A stretch of 64,000 nt of DNA from Cellvibrio sp. 79 (GTDB taxonomy: Bacteria > Pseudomonadota > Gammaproteobacteria > Pseudomonadales > Cellvibrionaceae): the NCBI GenBank assembly GCA_003056245.1, contig MVDH01000003.1, positions 62,001 to 126,000 of the forward strand, given 5' to 3'. Positions within the stretch are counted from its first letter, which is position 1. Every line of letters begins with the position of its first letter. The notes beneath the pieces were generated by a model. The model made no database searches. It was not told the origin of the DNA and worked only from the letters and a program-made list of their open reading frames with translations. A program made the position numbers and the translations under genes. This document shows positions 20,121 through 26,577 of this stretch, piece after piece.

Positions 20121-20200
20121 GCATTTACAACGTTTAATTTTTTTGCATGTTGTGTGATAAAAACGAAAAATCAGATAAGAAATGATTATAATTTTTTTTC
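20121..20200 (+). repeat. Degenerate duplicate of the gnd 3' end
   Basis: Positions 20121-20137 match the last 17 bases of gnd (18451-18467) at 16 of 17 positions, including the stop codon. Downstream, an 11-base identity (AAAAACGAAAA at 20159-20169 and 18484-18494) and a decayed version of the gnd terminator region follow in the same order with slightly larger spacing. It encloses the two orphan secreted-protein genes together with gnd's own end, like a direct-repeat boundary of an old insertion. Confidence 0.5.
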
Positions 20201-20353
20201 ATCAAACGCGGCTAAAAAATCCATAGAGCTTAAAAGCTTGTAGAAAACTGCTGACTATTTACGAATGAAATCAGCTTGCGCTTTATCGCCGATTTTGGAA
20301 TTGGAGTTTATGCAGCATCATTTAATCCGACCGTAGGTTGTGGCAATTTGAAA

Positions 20354-20369
20354 GCGGCCAACCGGCCGC
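20354..20369 (-). terminator. Hairpin downstream of the 20376 gene
   Basis: Perfect 6-bp GC-only stem (GCGGCC / GGCCGC) with a 4-nt loop. Read on the minus strand it follows the stop of the 20376-20693 gene and is followed by TTTC, a short U-run. Plausible terminator. Confidence 0.5.
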
Positions 20370-20375
20370 CCTATT

Positions 20376-20693
20376 TCACTCCACTAAACCGTCACACAAC
20401 TTTCTCATCTGAAGCATCACCTCCGCCAATCCTGCGATAGCCATTGGTGGCAATTCTATCGTCTCATCGATATTGCAAAACAAAGCAAACAACAAAGCAA
20501 TTTGTTCTCGCAAACGACAGAAATTTTCTTCATTCAAACTTTTCTGGTGAGAATGCCCAATTGATTCCAAACTCTCACCATCTGGAGAAAGGATTTTAAT
20601 GTAGGTTTTTTTGTAGAAAGAATATTGGGAAGGATTTAATTGAATAACGCGGGAAAGTTCAGGGTCAAACGCAAGTTGATCGATATTATCCAT
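20376..20693 (-). CDS. Small protein of unknown function (105 aa)
   Basis: Acidic, mostly helical cytoplasmic protein with no signal or membrane segment. The first half reads as a beta-containing region (YKKTYIKILSPDGESLES); the second as two helices (FCRLREQIALLFALFCNIDE and MAIAGLAEVMLQMRKLCDG). No family recognised. It is the second of two small minus-strand genes divergent from the Xre regulator and may be read from the same promoter region. Confidence 0.55.
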   Translation of the reverse strand: MDNIDQLAFDPELSRVIQLNPSQYSFYKKTYIKILSPDGESLESIGHSHQKSLNEENFCRLREQIALLFALFCNIDETIELPPMAIAGLAEVMLQMRKLCDGLVE

Positions 20694-20838
20694 AATAAAA
20701 TCTCAGATTGAAGCTTTTTGGGCTTAACATAGATTGAGGCGGGCTGCGTAGGCTGAGCTTGCGAACCGCAACGTTCATAATTACAAACAAGTAATACCTT
20801 AATTTGAAAAACAAAACGCATACTAAAAATGGTTTCGA

Positions 20839-21162
20839 TTAGCGCTGTGGTCTGTCAGGCAACGAGTTGACCAACAAAAACGATAAGGCAGATTTGCAAC
20901 AAGGATGCCTCACCATTGCCTGATAGTATTTCCTGATCTGCGCACAGTACAAACACCAATAGCTATGCAGAGCTTGATAAGAACCTTGCCCTTTCATTGA
21001 GTTACCCAATACAGCCAAAAGCAGCTCCTCGTCTAACTCTTGCTGAATGTCATCCAGGTAACTCAGCAATACATTTCTGTCTATATCTTCAGCCCACACT
21101 ACAAACTCTTGAAGCGGGTATTTAGGCGTCACGGAAGTAGACAGATTTTGGACTTTATGCAT
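20839..21162 (-). CDS. Small Cys-containing protein of unknown function
   Basis: Hypothetical protein of 107 aa from ATG at 21162; the frame is open to a TTG at 21216, and the start is uncertain because no good ribosome site precedes either. It has an acidic helical region (WAEDIDRNVLLSYLDDIQQE) and a Cys/aromatic cluster (YWCLYCAQIRKYY and HPCCKSA). No family recognised. Divergent from the Xre gene across a repeat-rich 150-bp spacer, a typical place for a gene controlled by that regulator. Confidence 0.5.
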   Translation of the reverse strand: MHKVQNLSTSVTPKYPLQEFVVWAEDIDRNVLLSYLDDIQQELDEELLLAVLGNSMKGQGSYQALHSYWCLYCAQIRKYYQAMVRHPCCKSALSFLLVNSLPDRPQR

Positions 21163-21216
21163 TGTTTTGATGCCATAGGTACTCCCTGTTAGTGATCCAT
21201 AGACTTTATTATGCAA

Positions 21217-21275
21217 TAATAGCCCAATAAAGGCTATTAAAACCTTTTAAAGGCAATTTAAGCACTTTATAAGTG
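21217..21275. promoter_or_regulatory. Operator-like repeats between divergent genes
   Basis: Three symmetric elements lie in the spacer upstream of the Xre gene: an 8-bp inverted repeat TAATAGCC-N7-GGCTATTA (21217-21239), CCTTT-T-AAAGG (21243-21253) and CACTT-N3-AAGTG (21263-21275). The heptamer TAAAGGC occurs at 21228 and 21248, exactly 20 bp (two helical turns) apart. Likely binding sites for the adjacent Xre protein (inference). Confidence 0.5.
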
Positions 21276-21312
21276 ATAAATAGATGTCCGTTTTAATCTA
21301 AACGGGTGATCT

Positions 21313-21549
21313 ATGGACCATAACCAACTTGGTGAACGACTACGAATTGCACGCCAGCGCAAAAATATGTCGCAGCTTGATGTCGCTATTGCTCTTGAGG
21401 AATTCGGTGTCCACCTAAACCAAACGGCAATAGGCAAAATTGAGCGGGGCGAAAGAAATATCTACCTCCATCACTTTGTTGTCCTACTTGAAATTCTGGA
21501 TATTTCATATGAATGGGCAATCAACGGCGGAGATATCAATATTCCTTAA
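21313..21549 (+). CDS. Xre-family HTH transcriptional regulator
   Basis: Compact 78-aa Cro/C1-type regulator, essentially one helix-turn-helix domain: LGERLRIARQRKNMSQLDVA, then LNQTAIGKIERGERNIYLHH and the closing helix LLEILDISYEWAI. No ligand or toxin domain is attached. It heads a run of small plus-strand genes and faces two small minus-strand genes across a spacer full of inverted repeats, so it probably represses one or both directions. Confident on family, not on targets. Confidence 0.88.
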   Translation: MDHNQLGERLRIARQRKNMSQLDVAIALEEFGVHLNQTAIGKIERGERNIYLHHFVVLLEILDISYEWAINGGDINIP

Positions 21550-21565
21550 TTGAGTACTCAACTAT

Positions 21566-21727
21566 ATGGCAACAACTACCGAAACATTTTTACCAGAAGG
21601 CTCGAATCAACCAAAGTTTCAACGAGATGCAATATTGAAAGGTATTGAGCGAGGAGAAAAGGCAATTAAGGAAGGCCATATCTTTACTCACAAACAAGCT
21701 AAAGAAAAACTGAAAAGATGGCTTTGA
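21566..21727 (+). CDS. Antitoxin-like small protein (53 aa)
   Basis: Short gene starting at ATG 21566, 16 bp after the Xre stop. The second half (LKGIERGEKAIKEGHIFTHK followed by QAKEKLKRWL) matches the 'G-x-x-x-G-x-x-x-I-x-x-G-(R/H)-x-x-(S/T)-H-(E/K)-x-(A/V)' pattern that ends many small ParD/RelB-like antitoxins. The N-terminus (TTTETFLPEGSNQPKFQRDA) lacks a clear ribbon-helix-helix. No RelE/ParE toxin follows; the next gene is of another type. Antitoxin identity is inference from this tail only. Confidence 0.5.
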   Translation: MATTTETFLPEGSNQPKFQRDAILKGIERGEKAIKEGHIFTHKQAKEKLKRWL

Positions 21728-21782
21728 TTATTTAAGATATTAAACATTAGTTAATTAATAACACTGATACAAGGATATACAG

Positions 21783-22151
21783 ATGGAACAAGATAAAATC
21801 GTACACCAATTTAAAACCATGGAAAATTTGCGTGAAATCATAAAGGATTATGAAAAAGCATTGACAACACCTACAAGAGAACTAAGTCATCCGACACTTT
21901 ATCGCAAACGAGATGTGTCTTCGGAAGACCGTTTGATACACGGCGTTAGGGCAAAGGATTGGTTATTTTCAGCGGATGAAAAATGGGTTTTGCCTCACAG
22001 CCAAATGGGACTGTCATTTTCCTCAAGTTGGCAACACCTCAAAGGTGTTTATAAAATGAAGGAAAAGCGCAATCCCGATTCCCCTATTCATGTGTACTGG
22101 GTTCTTGAAAGCAGCGAACTTCCTAAAAAACTGAAATTCGAATCAGATTAG
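21783..22151 (+). CDS. Small protein, possibly Tse2-like toxin domain
   Basis: 122-aa soluble protein. The sequence HPTLYRKRDVSSEDRLIHGV and then WVLPHSQMGLSFSSSW, ending HVYWVLESSELPKKL, resembles the layout of Tse2-type ADP-ribosyltransferase toxins. These have a Leu-Tyr-Arg near the start, a 'W-V-x-P-x-x-x-G-x-S' middle and a closing 'W-x-(L/I)-x-x-x-(S/T)-x-(L/I)-P'. This is recalled from general family patterns and not verified. An N-terminal helix rich in charged residues precedes it. Placed 55 bp after the antitoxin-like gene, so the two could be a toxin-antitoxin pair. A plain hypothetical is also possible. Confidence 0.4.
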   Translation: MEQDKIVHQFKTMENLREIIKDYEKALTTPTRELSHPTLYRKRDVSSEDRLIHGVRAKDWLFSADEKWVLPHSQMGLSFSSSWQHLKGVYKMKEKRNPDSPIHVYWVLESSELPKKLKFESD

Positions 22152-22189
22152 CAAAAGCAGGACACTATCTTTTAACAGTCACGGAAAAA

Positions 22190-22273
22190 ATGACAATTTA
22201 CGAACTGATAGGAAAATTGAAGTGGATAGCCAATAAAATGTCTGTGATGAAAGACGCGAGGAAAGCATTATGA
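22190..22273 (+). CDS. Very short ORF coupled to the next gene (27 aa)
   Basis: ATG at 22190 preceded by GGAAAA gives MTIYELIGKLKWIANKMSVM and seven further residues. Its TGA overlaps the next gene's start in an ATGA junction, the usual sign of translational coupling. It may be a real leader peptide or the remnant of a larger gene. No family. Confidence 0.35.
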   Translation: MTIYELIGKLKWIANKMSVMKDARKAL

Positions 22274-22566
22274 TTCCGTATAAATACGCCGAAGAAAAAA
22301 CCGTAGCATTAACATTTGCAGTATTACTGAATGACGAAATAACAACAAAAATACTGCAGAGAAATTTTGTGGAATCACGCGATGAGGCAATTCATCTCAG
22401 TCAATTTTTTTGGCGGATGATTGAGCGGTCCGTAGAAAACAACATTCAACTTCCCTGCGAAGGTAGCGCTGAATACTGGACAGAAAAACTATACAACTCA
22501 ATTGGCGGCTATCTTGAAAAAGCAGGATACGCAGCAGAATGGAATGAAGAAATAGATAAAGCTTAA
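22270..22566 (+). CDS. Small helical protein, paralogue of the 23611 gene
   Basis: 98-aa protein of unknown family. It shares a pattern with the protein encoded at 23611-23928: EAI followed by FW, then W..KL.N.I.GY.EK.G....W toward the C-terminus (here FFWRMI, YWTEKLYNSIGGYLEKAGY). Both are acidic and helical, with no signal or TM. The start overlaps the preceding 27-aa frame by 4 bp and the stop is 1 bp before the Imm11-like gene, so it sits in a tight operon. Such small paralogues beside an immunity-type gene suggest an immunity or accessory role (inference). Confidence 0.6.
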   Translation: MIPYKYAEEKTVALTFAVLLNDEITTKILQRNFVESRDEAIHLSQFFWRMIERSVENNIQLPCEGSAEYWTEKLYNSIGGYLEKAGYAAEWNEEIDKA

Positions 22567-22567
22567 T

Positions 22568-23113
22568 ATGATGTATCTACTTTCCGTTATATCCGAAGGA
22601 TTTAAAGAATTGGATCTACCAGATGGCCAAAGCTATTTGGATTTTAATTGTATGCGCTGGAATGGCGAATCCAAACTTAATCAATGGAAATCACCTAATG
22701 TCGTTTGGGTTGAGGATGAATTCACCTCATCTCAATACCAGGAGGGGGACTTCACAAAGTTTTCTGGTGGAGCCATAGCATTATCTGAAAAAGCTTATAA
22801 CGTACTTAAACCAGTAATGGGAACGCAAGCTGAATTTCTACCAGTGCAAAATGAAAATAAGCAATGGTATTTATTAAATGTACTCAATGTGCAAAATTTA
22901 ATGGATACATCACGTTCAAAGTTCAAAATTTACGAAGATGGTCATATTGGACCTTGTACTCATGCTTATATAAATCCTCCCGACAGCAGTAACATTGGAA
23001 TTTTTTTAGTAAAGGGATATTTTCCAAATATCTTTATTATCAGTAATGTTAAAGATGAAATTGAAAAAGCGGGCTTAACAGGCAGCCTGATTCGTCAATA
23101 TATTAACCCCTGA
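22568..23113 (+). CDS. Imm11 (DUF1629)-like immunity protein
   Basis: 181-aa cytoplasmic protein whose overall pattern fits the Imm11/MXAN_0049 family found next to polymorphic toxins. It has an N-terminal YLDFNCMRWNG region, a central GGAIALSEKAYNVLKPVMGT followed by AEFLPVQ and YLLNVLNVQNLMD, and a C-terminal GIFLVKGYFPNIFIISNVKD followed by EIEKAGLTG. These match the 'S-x-x-(L/A)-x-x-(V/L)-(L/F)-x-P', 'E-F-L-P-V', 'L-N-V-L' and 'A-G-L-T-G' features I recall for that family. No cognate toxin gene is adjacent, so it may be an orphan immunity gene. Confidence 0.6.
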   Translation: MMYLLSVISEGFKELDLPDGQSYLDFNCMRWNGESKLNQWKSPNVVWVEDEFTSSQYQEGDFTKFSGGAIALSEKAYNVLKPVMGTQAEFLPVQNENKQWYLLNVLNVQNLMDTSRSKFKIYEDGHIGPCTHAYINPPDSSNIGIFLVKGYFPNIFIISNVKDEIEKAGLTGSLIRQYINP

Positions 23114-23191
23114 TTAAAGCAAGGGCTTAGCCATAAAGTCAAATATGGCTATGGAATAAGGAATTATTGTGACTCTTAATGAAGCAGATTT

Positions 23192-23217
23192 TGTAGTGGC
23201 ATAGTTAATTTGGCCAC
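23192..23217 (+). repeat. Left terminal inverted repeat of the IS remnant
   Basis: 26 bp; differs from the right end only at repeat positions 9, 10, 11 and 15. Confidence 0.8.
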
Positions 23218-23338
23218 CTAATTAGAAGTGATATTATCACTTCATACAACGAATAGGTGTCCAATGAGCAAACGTACTCATAACCAGGGATTATCTCCGG
23301 TGATGGCAGAGCGACTGCATGTAAGTAGCTCTTAAATT

Positions 23339-23364
23339 GTGGCCAAATTTACTTGACCACTACA
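23339..23364 (-). repeat. Right terminal inverted repeat of the IS remnant
   Basis: 26 bp; read on the minus strand it begins TGTAGTGGTCAAGTAAATTT and ends GGCCAC. Confidence 0.8.
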
Positions 23365-23610
23365 TTTATTAAACCTCATCCGCCTGAATCAATTTGAACT
23401 GGCGAGTGTCTATGCGGAGCTTGAATCAGATAACGAAGAAACCAGAAATAATGCTGGCGAAATAGTACTTCAAACAGAAAAGCTCGCGCAGAAACTAAAA
23501 GAAATGTATGAATCGTTAAAGCTTGACTATTCGGAATACCCCACATACGAAGACTATATGCAGTCATTACAAGATATGTAACACATAAAAATGCACAGCA
23601 AGGAGAATGA

Positions 23611-23928
23611 ATGCTTAATTACTCCGACTCAGACCTACCTGCAAAAGACATTGCCATCTTTTACGCAAAGAAAATTAATAGCCAAATTGCAGAAGAATTT
23701 TTCAGCGGCAAAAAATCTCTAGCTAGCACAGAAGAAGCGATTGAAGTAGCCACCGCATTCTGGACAATCACTGATTTAGCCAGCAATGACCATCTGAAAG
23801 ATATATCAATATTAAATGACGTAGATTTAGAGTTTTGGATGCACAAGCTATTCAACAAAATCTACGGTTACTATGAGAAAAATGGATTCAAAGAACAATG
23901 GAAAATTGCCGAGGAAAATTTTAGCTAA
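23611..23928 (+). CDS. Small helical protein, paralogue of the 22270 gene
   Basis: 105-aa acidic protein of unknown family with AAGGAG five bases before the ATG. It shares the layout EAIEVATAFW and then FWMHKLFNKIYGYYEKNGF with the protein at 22270-22566, including the W/F-W-x-x-K-L-x-N-x-I-x-G-Y-x-E-K-x-G core. The two copies flank the Imm11-like gene and the interrupted 78-codon gene, so the cluster probably grew by duplication. No toxin or enzyme motif is visible. Confidence 0.65.
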   Translation: MLNYSDSDLPAKDIAIFYAKKINSQIAEEFFSGKKSLASTEEAIEVATAFWTITDLASNDHLKDISILNDVDLEFWMHKLFNKIYGYYEKNGFKEQWKIAEENFS

Positions 23929-23988
23929 TAATACTATGAGGAGGTGCAGGCGGAGCCACAAAGCTCAACCCGCAATAATCAACCCTGA

Positions 23989-24825
23989 TCAAAAACGAAT
24001 GCTTCCGCCAACACTCCATGCATTAGCGTCCTCTCCATCAGTGTAAGATAGATTCAGGCTAATTTTTTCTGTTAGAAAATAGCGCGAGCGAACTATATGG
24101 CTCCTTGCATCTTCACTGTAGTCGTTGTCAGATTCATAGTAAGAAAAACCGGCTCCAATACTCAGCGACTGAGAAAAATAATAATCGGCAATGAGGTTTG
24201 TCCTCCAGTAATTGGAACTGGACGTTTCAAAAGTAGACTCAACACCAATAGCCTTATTATTTTGTAGCGGTTTTACATATTTAGCATTCAAATTCCAGTA
24301 ATCAGAAACCTTTACACCTTCCGTAAACTCCGACCACACTAATAACCCATCAACCGGTGCGATACCCAAGCGACCAACCCAACGGGATCGCCAATCTGAT
24401 TCATCATTTACTTCATAATTGCCATAATCAGGAATGTAAGCGTAATAACGATAATCCGTTTTGGCTTGATGAATACTTGCACCTACAAAAAATAAACTAT
24501 CAGGAATGTAATAATTAATTTCTGCACTACGACGCTTATAATTCCTGTCACTATCACCAAAATCAGAATCGTTATCTATAAGGGAAAGGGAAAATGAGCT
24601 GGCTTTACGTAAGAAAGCTGCTTCATAAAATGGAAGATTAGACGTATCAACAGGTTCGAAATACCGCGTCCCTTCCAGGTGGAATTGCGAATCCTCATAA
24701 GGAGAAGCCAAGTCCACCTCCAAATATCTCAAATCTATTTCAGTTTGATAAGTGCTGGAAAATGCCAATGGGGTAAGGGAAAAAATCGCGACAGCGGACA
24801 TTGCATAACATACAGAAAACTTCAT
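23989..24825 (-). CDS. Putative porin / outer membrane beta-barrel
   Basis: From ATG 24825 (GAGGAA five bases upstream) the protein is 278 aa with a signal peptide ending LTPLAFS. The mature part is a series of amphipathic strands rich in Tyr, Ser and Asp (for example YKRRSAEINYYIPDSLFFVG and SLSIGAGFSYYESDND). It closes with WSVGGSIRF, a C-terminal Phe typical of barrels inserted by the BAM machinery. Matches the general look of the putative-porin family (Porin_7-like). Substrate unknown. Divergent from the GNAT gene across a spacer with direct and inverted repeats. Confidence 0.7.
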   Translation of the reverse strand: MKFSVCYAMSAVAIFSLTPLAFSSTYQTEIDLRYLEVDLASPYEDSQFHLEGTRYFEPVDTSNLPFYEAAFLRKASSFSLSLIDNDSDFGDSDRNYKRRSAEINYYIPDSLFFVGASIHQAKTDYRYYAYIPDYGNYEVNDESDWRSRWVGRLGIAPVDGLLVWSEFTEGVKVSDYWNLNAKYVKPLQNNKAIGVESTFETSSSNYWRTNLIADYYFSQSLSIGAGFSYYESDNDYSEDARSHIVRSRYFLTEKISLNLSYTDGEDANAWSVGGSIRF

Positions 24826-24908
24826 AGCAGTTCCTCGTAATAAATAATCGCATCTCCTTTCGATGCACAACTGCCATACTAGTGCCCGCAATATTATTTA
24901 CAATCGAT

Positions 24909-24995
24909 TGATACAGTCTGATACAGGTCGACACAAATAGTGAAATATGTATCCCGGATGTATTATTTTGATATTTATCGATATTATTCACTATT
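24909..24995. promoter_or_regulatory. Repeat-rich divergent regulatory spacer
   Basis: Two copies of TGATACAG start at 24909 and 24919, one helical turn apart. A 9-bp inverted repeat AATAGTGAA / TTCACTATT lies at 24936-24944 and 24987-24995. CAATCGATTG at 24901-24910 is self-complementary. Likely holds the promoters and operators of the divergent porin and GNAT-LDT genes. Confidence 0.4.
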
Positions 24996-25072
24996 GACAC
25001 CATGCCACCCTAAAAGCTTTCCCTGCACAAACATACCGGAAACATGTCATTTGATTAATCGAAAGGAATACC

Positions 25073-25666
25073 ATGAGTAATTGCTGGCTGTACGAAACCA
25101 CCCTGACCGGAAAACTTGTCACGCTAATCCCACTAAAACGCGAACATACTAATGCATTACTTGAAGCATCCAGCGATGGCGAATTGTGGAACCTGTGGTA
25201 CACATCCGCTCCGAGCAGTAAAACAATTAATGCGTATCTTGATAAAGCATTCAGTGATCAGGAGGCTGGTTCAGCGTTGCTTTTTGCGGTTGTCGATAAC
25301 GCTACGCAAAAAATTATCGGCACCACGCGCTATTGCAATGCGGACAACCTGAATCACCGCGTTGAAATTGGTTATACATGGTATGCAAAGTCTTACCAGA
25401 GAACCGGCGTAAATACCGAGTGCAAATACTTATTGCTTACCCATGCATTTGAATCACTTAACTCAATTGCCGTTGAGTTTCGTACTCATTGGCACAACCA
25501 GGCATCACGCACGGCAATTGCGCGACTTGGTGCAAAGCAGGATGGTATTTTGCGCAATCATCAAAAAAATGCAGAAGGTGTTTACCGGGATACGGTGGTG
25601 TTTTCGATCATTGATCAGGAATGGCCAACCGTTAAGAAAAACCTTGAATATAAAATGAGTCGATAA
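25073..25666 (+). CDS. GNAT-family N-acetyltransferase (RimJ/RimL type)
   Basis: 197-aa acyl-CoA-dependent acetyltransferase of the RimJ/RimL subgroup. It has the N-terminal LTGKLVTLIPLKREHTNALL, IIGTTRYCNADNLNHRVEIG (beta-4), the TWYAKSYQRTGVNTECKYLL helix that stands where the acetyl-CoA loop lies, and ASRTAIARLGAKQDGILRNH. This block is shared with proteins that acetylate protein or small-molecule amines. Substrate unknown. The L,D-transpeptidase gene starts 5 bp downstream, so they are probably co-transcribed. Confidence 0.88.
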   Translation: MSNCWLYETTLTGKLVTLIPLKREHTNALLEASSDGELWNLWYTSAPSSKTINAYLDKAFSDQEAGSALLFAVVDNATQKIIGTTRYCNADNLNHRVEIGYTWYAKSYQRTGVNTECKYLLLTHAFESLNSIAVEFRTHWHNQASRTAIARLGAKQDGILRNHQKNAEGVYRDTVVFSIIDQEWPTVKKNLEYKMSR

Positions 25667-25671
25667 TTTTT

Positions 25672-26145
25672 ATGAGAGTACTATCTATATTTCTTTTCCT
25701 TTTTTCTTCTTTCACATTTGCCAATGTGGATTTGGTAAAAGTGGATAAATCCGCAAATAAAATGTATTTGCTGGAAAGTGAAAAAGTTATTAAAGAATAC
25801 AACATTGCCCTTGGCGCTAATCCGCAAGAGCACAAACAGCAAGAGGGCGATGAACGAACACCGGAGGGAACTTATATATTGGATTATAAAAAGGAAGATT
25901 CTGCTTTTTATCGAGCCATGCATATCTCCTATCCAAACCAAACGGATATCGAGAATGCAAAAGAACGCGGAGTTTCGCCCGGCGGGCTTATTATGGTTCA
26001 CGGGCAAAAGAATGGTTTCGAATGGCTGGAGCCCATTAGCCAGCAGTTCAATTGGACTAACGGCTGCATAGCCTTAACCAATAAAGAAATGGATGAATTT
26101 ATGTTACTGGTCGCCGACGGAACAAAAATTCAAATTGAATGGTAG
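25672..26145 (+). CDS. L,D-transpeptidase-family (YkuD) protein
   Basis: 157-aa exported protein with a signal peptide (VLSIFLFLFSSFTFA) and a YkuD fold: VDKSANKMYLLESEKVIKEY, then H110 in GGLIMVHGQKNG and the catalytic Cys132 in WTNGCIAL. Family members either form or cleave L,D cross-links, or detach Lpp from peptidoglycan (YafK/DpaA group); the short length fits the latter type better. Acts in the periplasm. The start lies 5 bp after the GNAT stop. Confidence 0.85.
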   Translation: MRVLSIFLFLFSSFTFANVDLVKVDKSANKMYLLESEKVIKEYNIALGANPQEHKQQEGDERTPEGTYILDYKKEDSAFYRAMHISYPNQTDIENAKERGVSPGGLIMVHGQKNGFEWLEPISQQFNWTNGCIALTNKEMDEFMLLVADGTKIQIEW

Positions 26146-26194
26146 ATAAATTTTTACCGGTGGATGTCGATTTATGCAGAACCGAATCGACTAA

Positions 26195-26446
26195 TTGATA
26201 AGACTTACCCAACCCTCCAAGGAAATCACCACGTCCACCAATGAAAAAGTTAAAGGTCCTGCATCCTATTTCCCATCCATTGAAACCAAATATGGTCACC
26301 CTGTCGCGCACTGGTTTAAATTGCTCGCTGCGCAAAAAAACCTGAAACATATGGAGATGGTGAACTGGCTCAAAAGCGAACATGGTTTGGGGCATGGGCA
26401 TGCCAATGCGCTGGTTGCTTATTTTCGAGACAAAGAGAAAATTTAA
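26195..26446 (+). CDS. DUF4287 domain protein
   Basis: Short protein with the DUF4287 signature: KGPASYFPSIETKYGHPVAH, then NLKHMEMVNWLKSEHGLGHG and HANALVAYF. Function unknown; the domain is common in small bacterial proteins. The only in-frame start seen is TTG at 26195 with a weak ribosome site. Relatives begin 'MSKEIT...', and here the Met position is Pro (PSKEIT), so the original start codon may have been lost. The gene may therefore be poorly expressed. Confidence 0.7.
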   Translation: MIRLTQPSKEITTSTNEKVKGPASYFPSIETKYGHPVAHWFKLLAAQKNLKHMEMVNWLKSEHGLGHGHANALVAYFRDKEKI

Positions 26447-26577
26447 CTCACAGTTTGAATAAAATTCAGTCGTGCGAATTTGCTAACTCCTGCTATAAAT
26501 AGTCTGACCTACTATAAACCAACGTCGGCACTGCCGGCGCTAACGGATCATTTATCGGCTCCCCGCTCTCTATAACG

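Larger units (their letters stand above)
19899..20375. other. Gene-free AT-rich spacer with remnant sequences
   Basis: No convincing coding sequence was found in these 477 bp. It holds a degraded copy of the gnd 3' end and terminator (about 20121-20200) and a GC-rich hairpin at 20354-20369. The rest is A/T-rich with no recognised signal. Confidence 0.6.
23192..23364. mobile_element. 173-bp deleted IS3-type element (MITE-like remnant)
   Basis: Bounded by 26-bp terminal inverted repeats that match at 22 of 26 positions, both beginning TGTAGTGG and ending AATTTGGCCAC. It is flanked by 3-bp direct repeats TTT (23189-23191 and 23365-23367). Inside, an ATG at 23264 opens a 23-codon frame beginning MSKRTHNQGLSP, like the start of a transposase OrfA, that stops at 23335. 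The rest of a transposase is absent. Terminal sequence and 3-bp duplication fit IS3-family ends; the exact IS cannot be named here. Confidence 0.8.
23169..23581 (+). pseudogene. 78-codon gene interrupted by an IS remnant
   Basis: Removing 23192-23364 and one copy of the flanking TTT restores a continuous frame. It starts at GTG 23169, which has AAGGA six bases upstream (TLNEADLL after the initiator), and continues NLIRLNQFELASVYAELE to the stop at 23581, 78 aa in all. The product was a small acidic helical protein ending EDYMQSLQDM; no family recognised. The element splits codon 8. The downstream 68 codons have no start of their own, so the gene is probably dead. It sits in the run of small genes between the Imm11-like gene and the 23611 paralogue. 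Confidence 0.75.
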
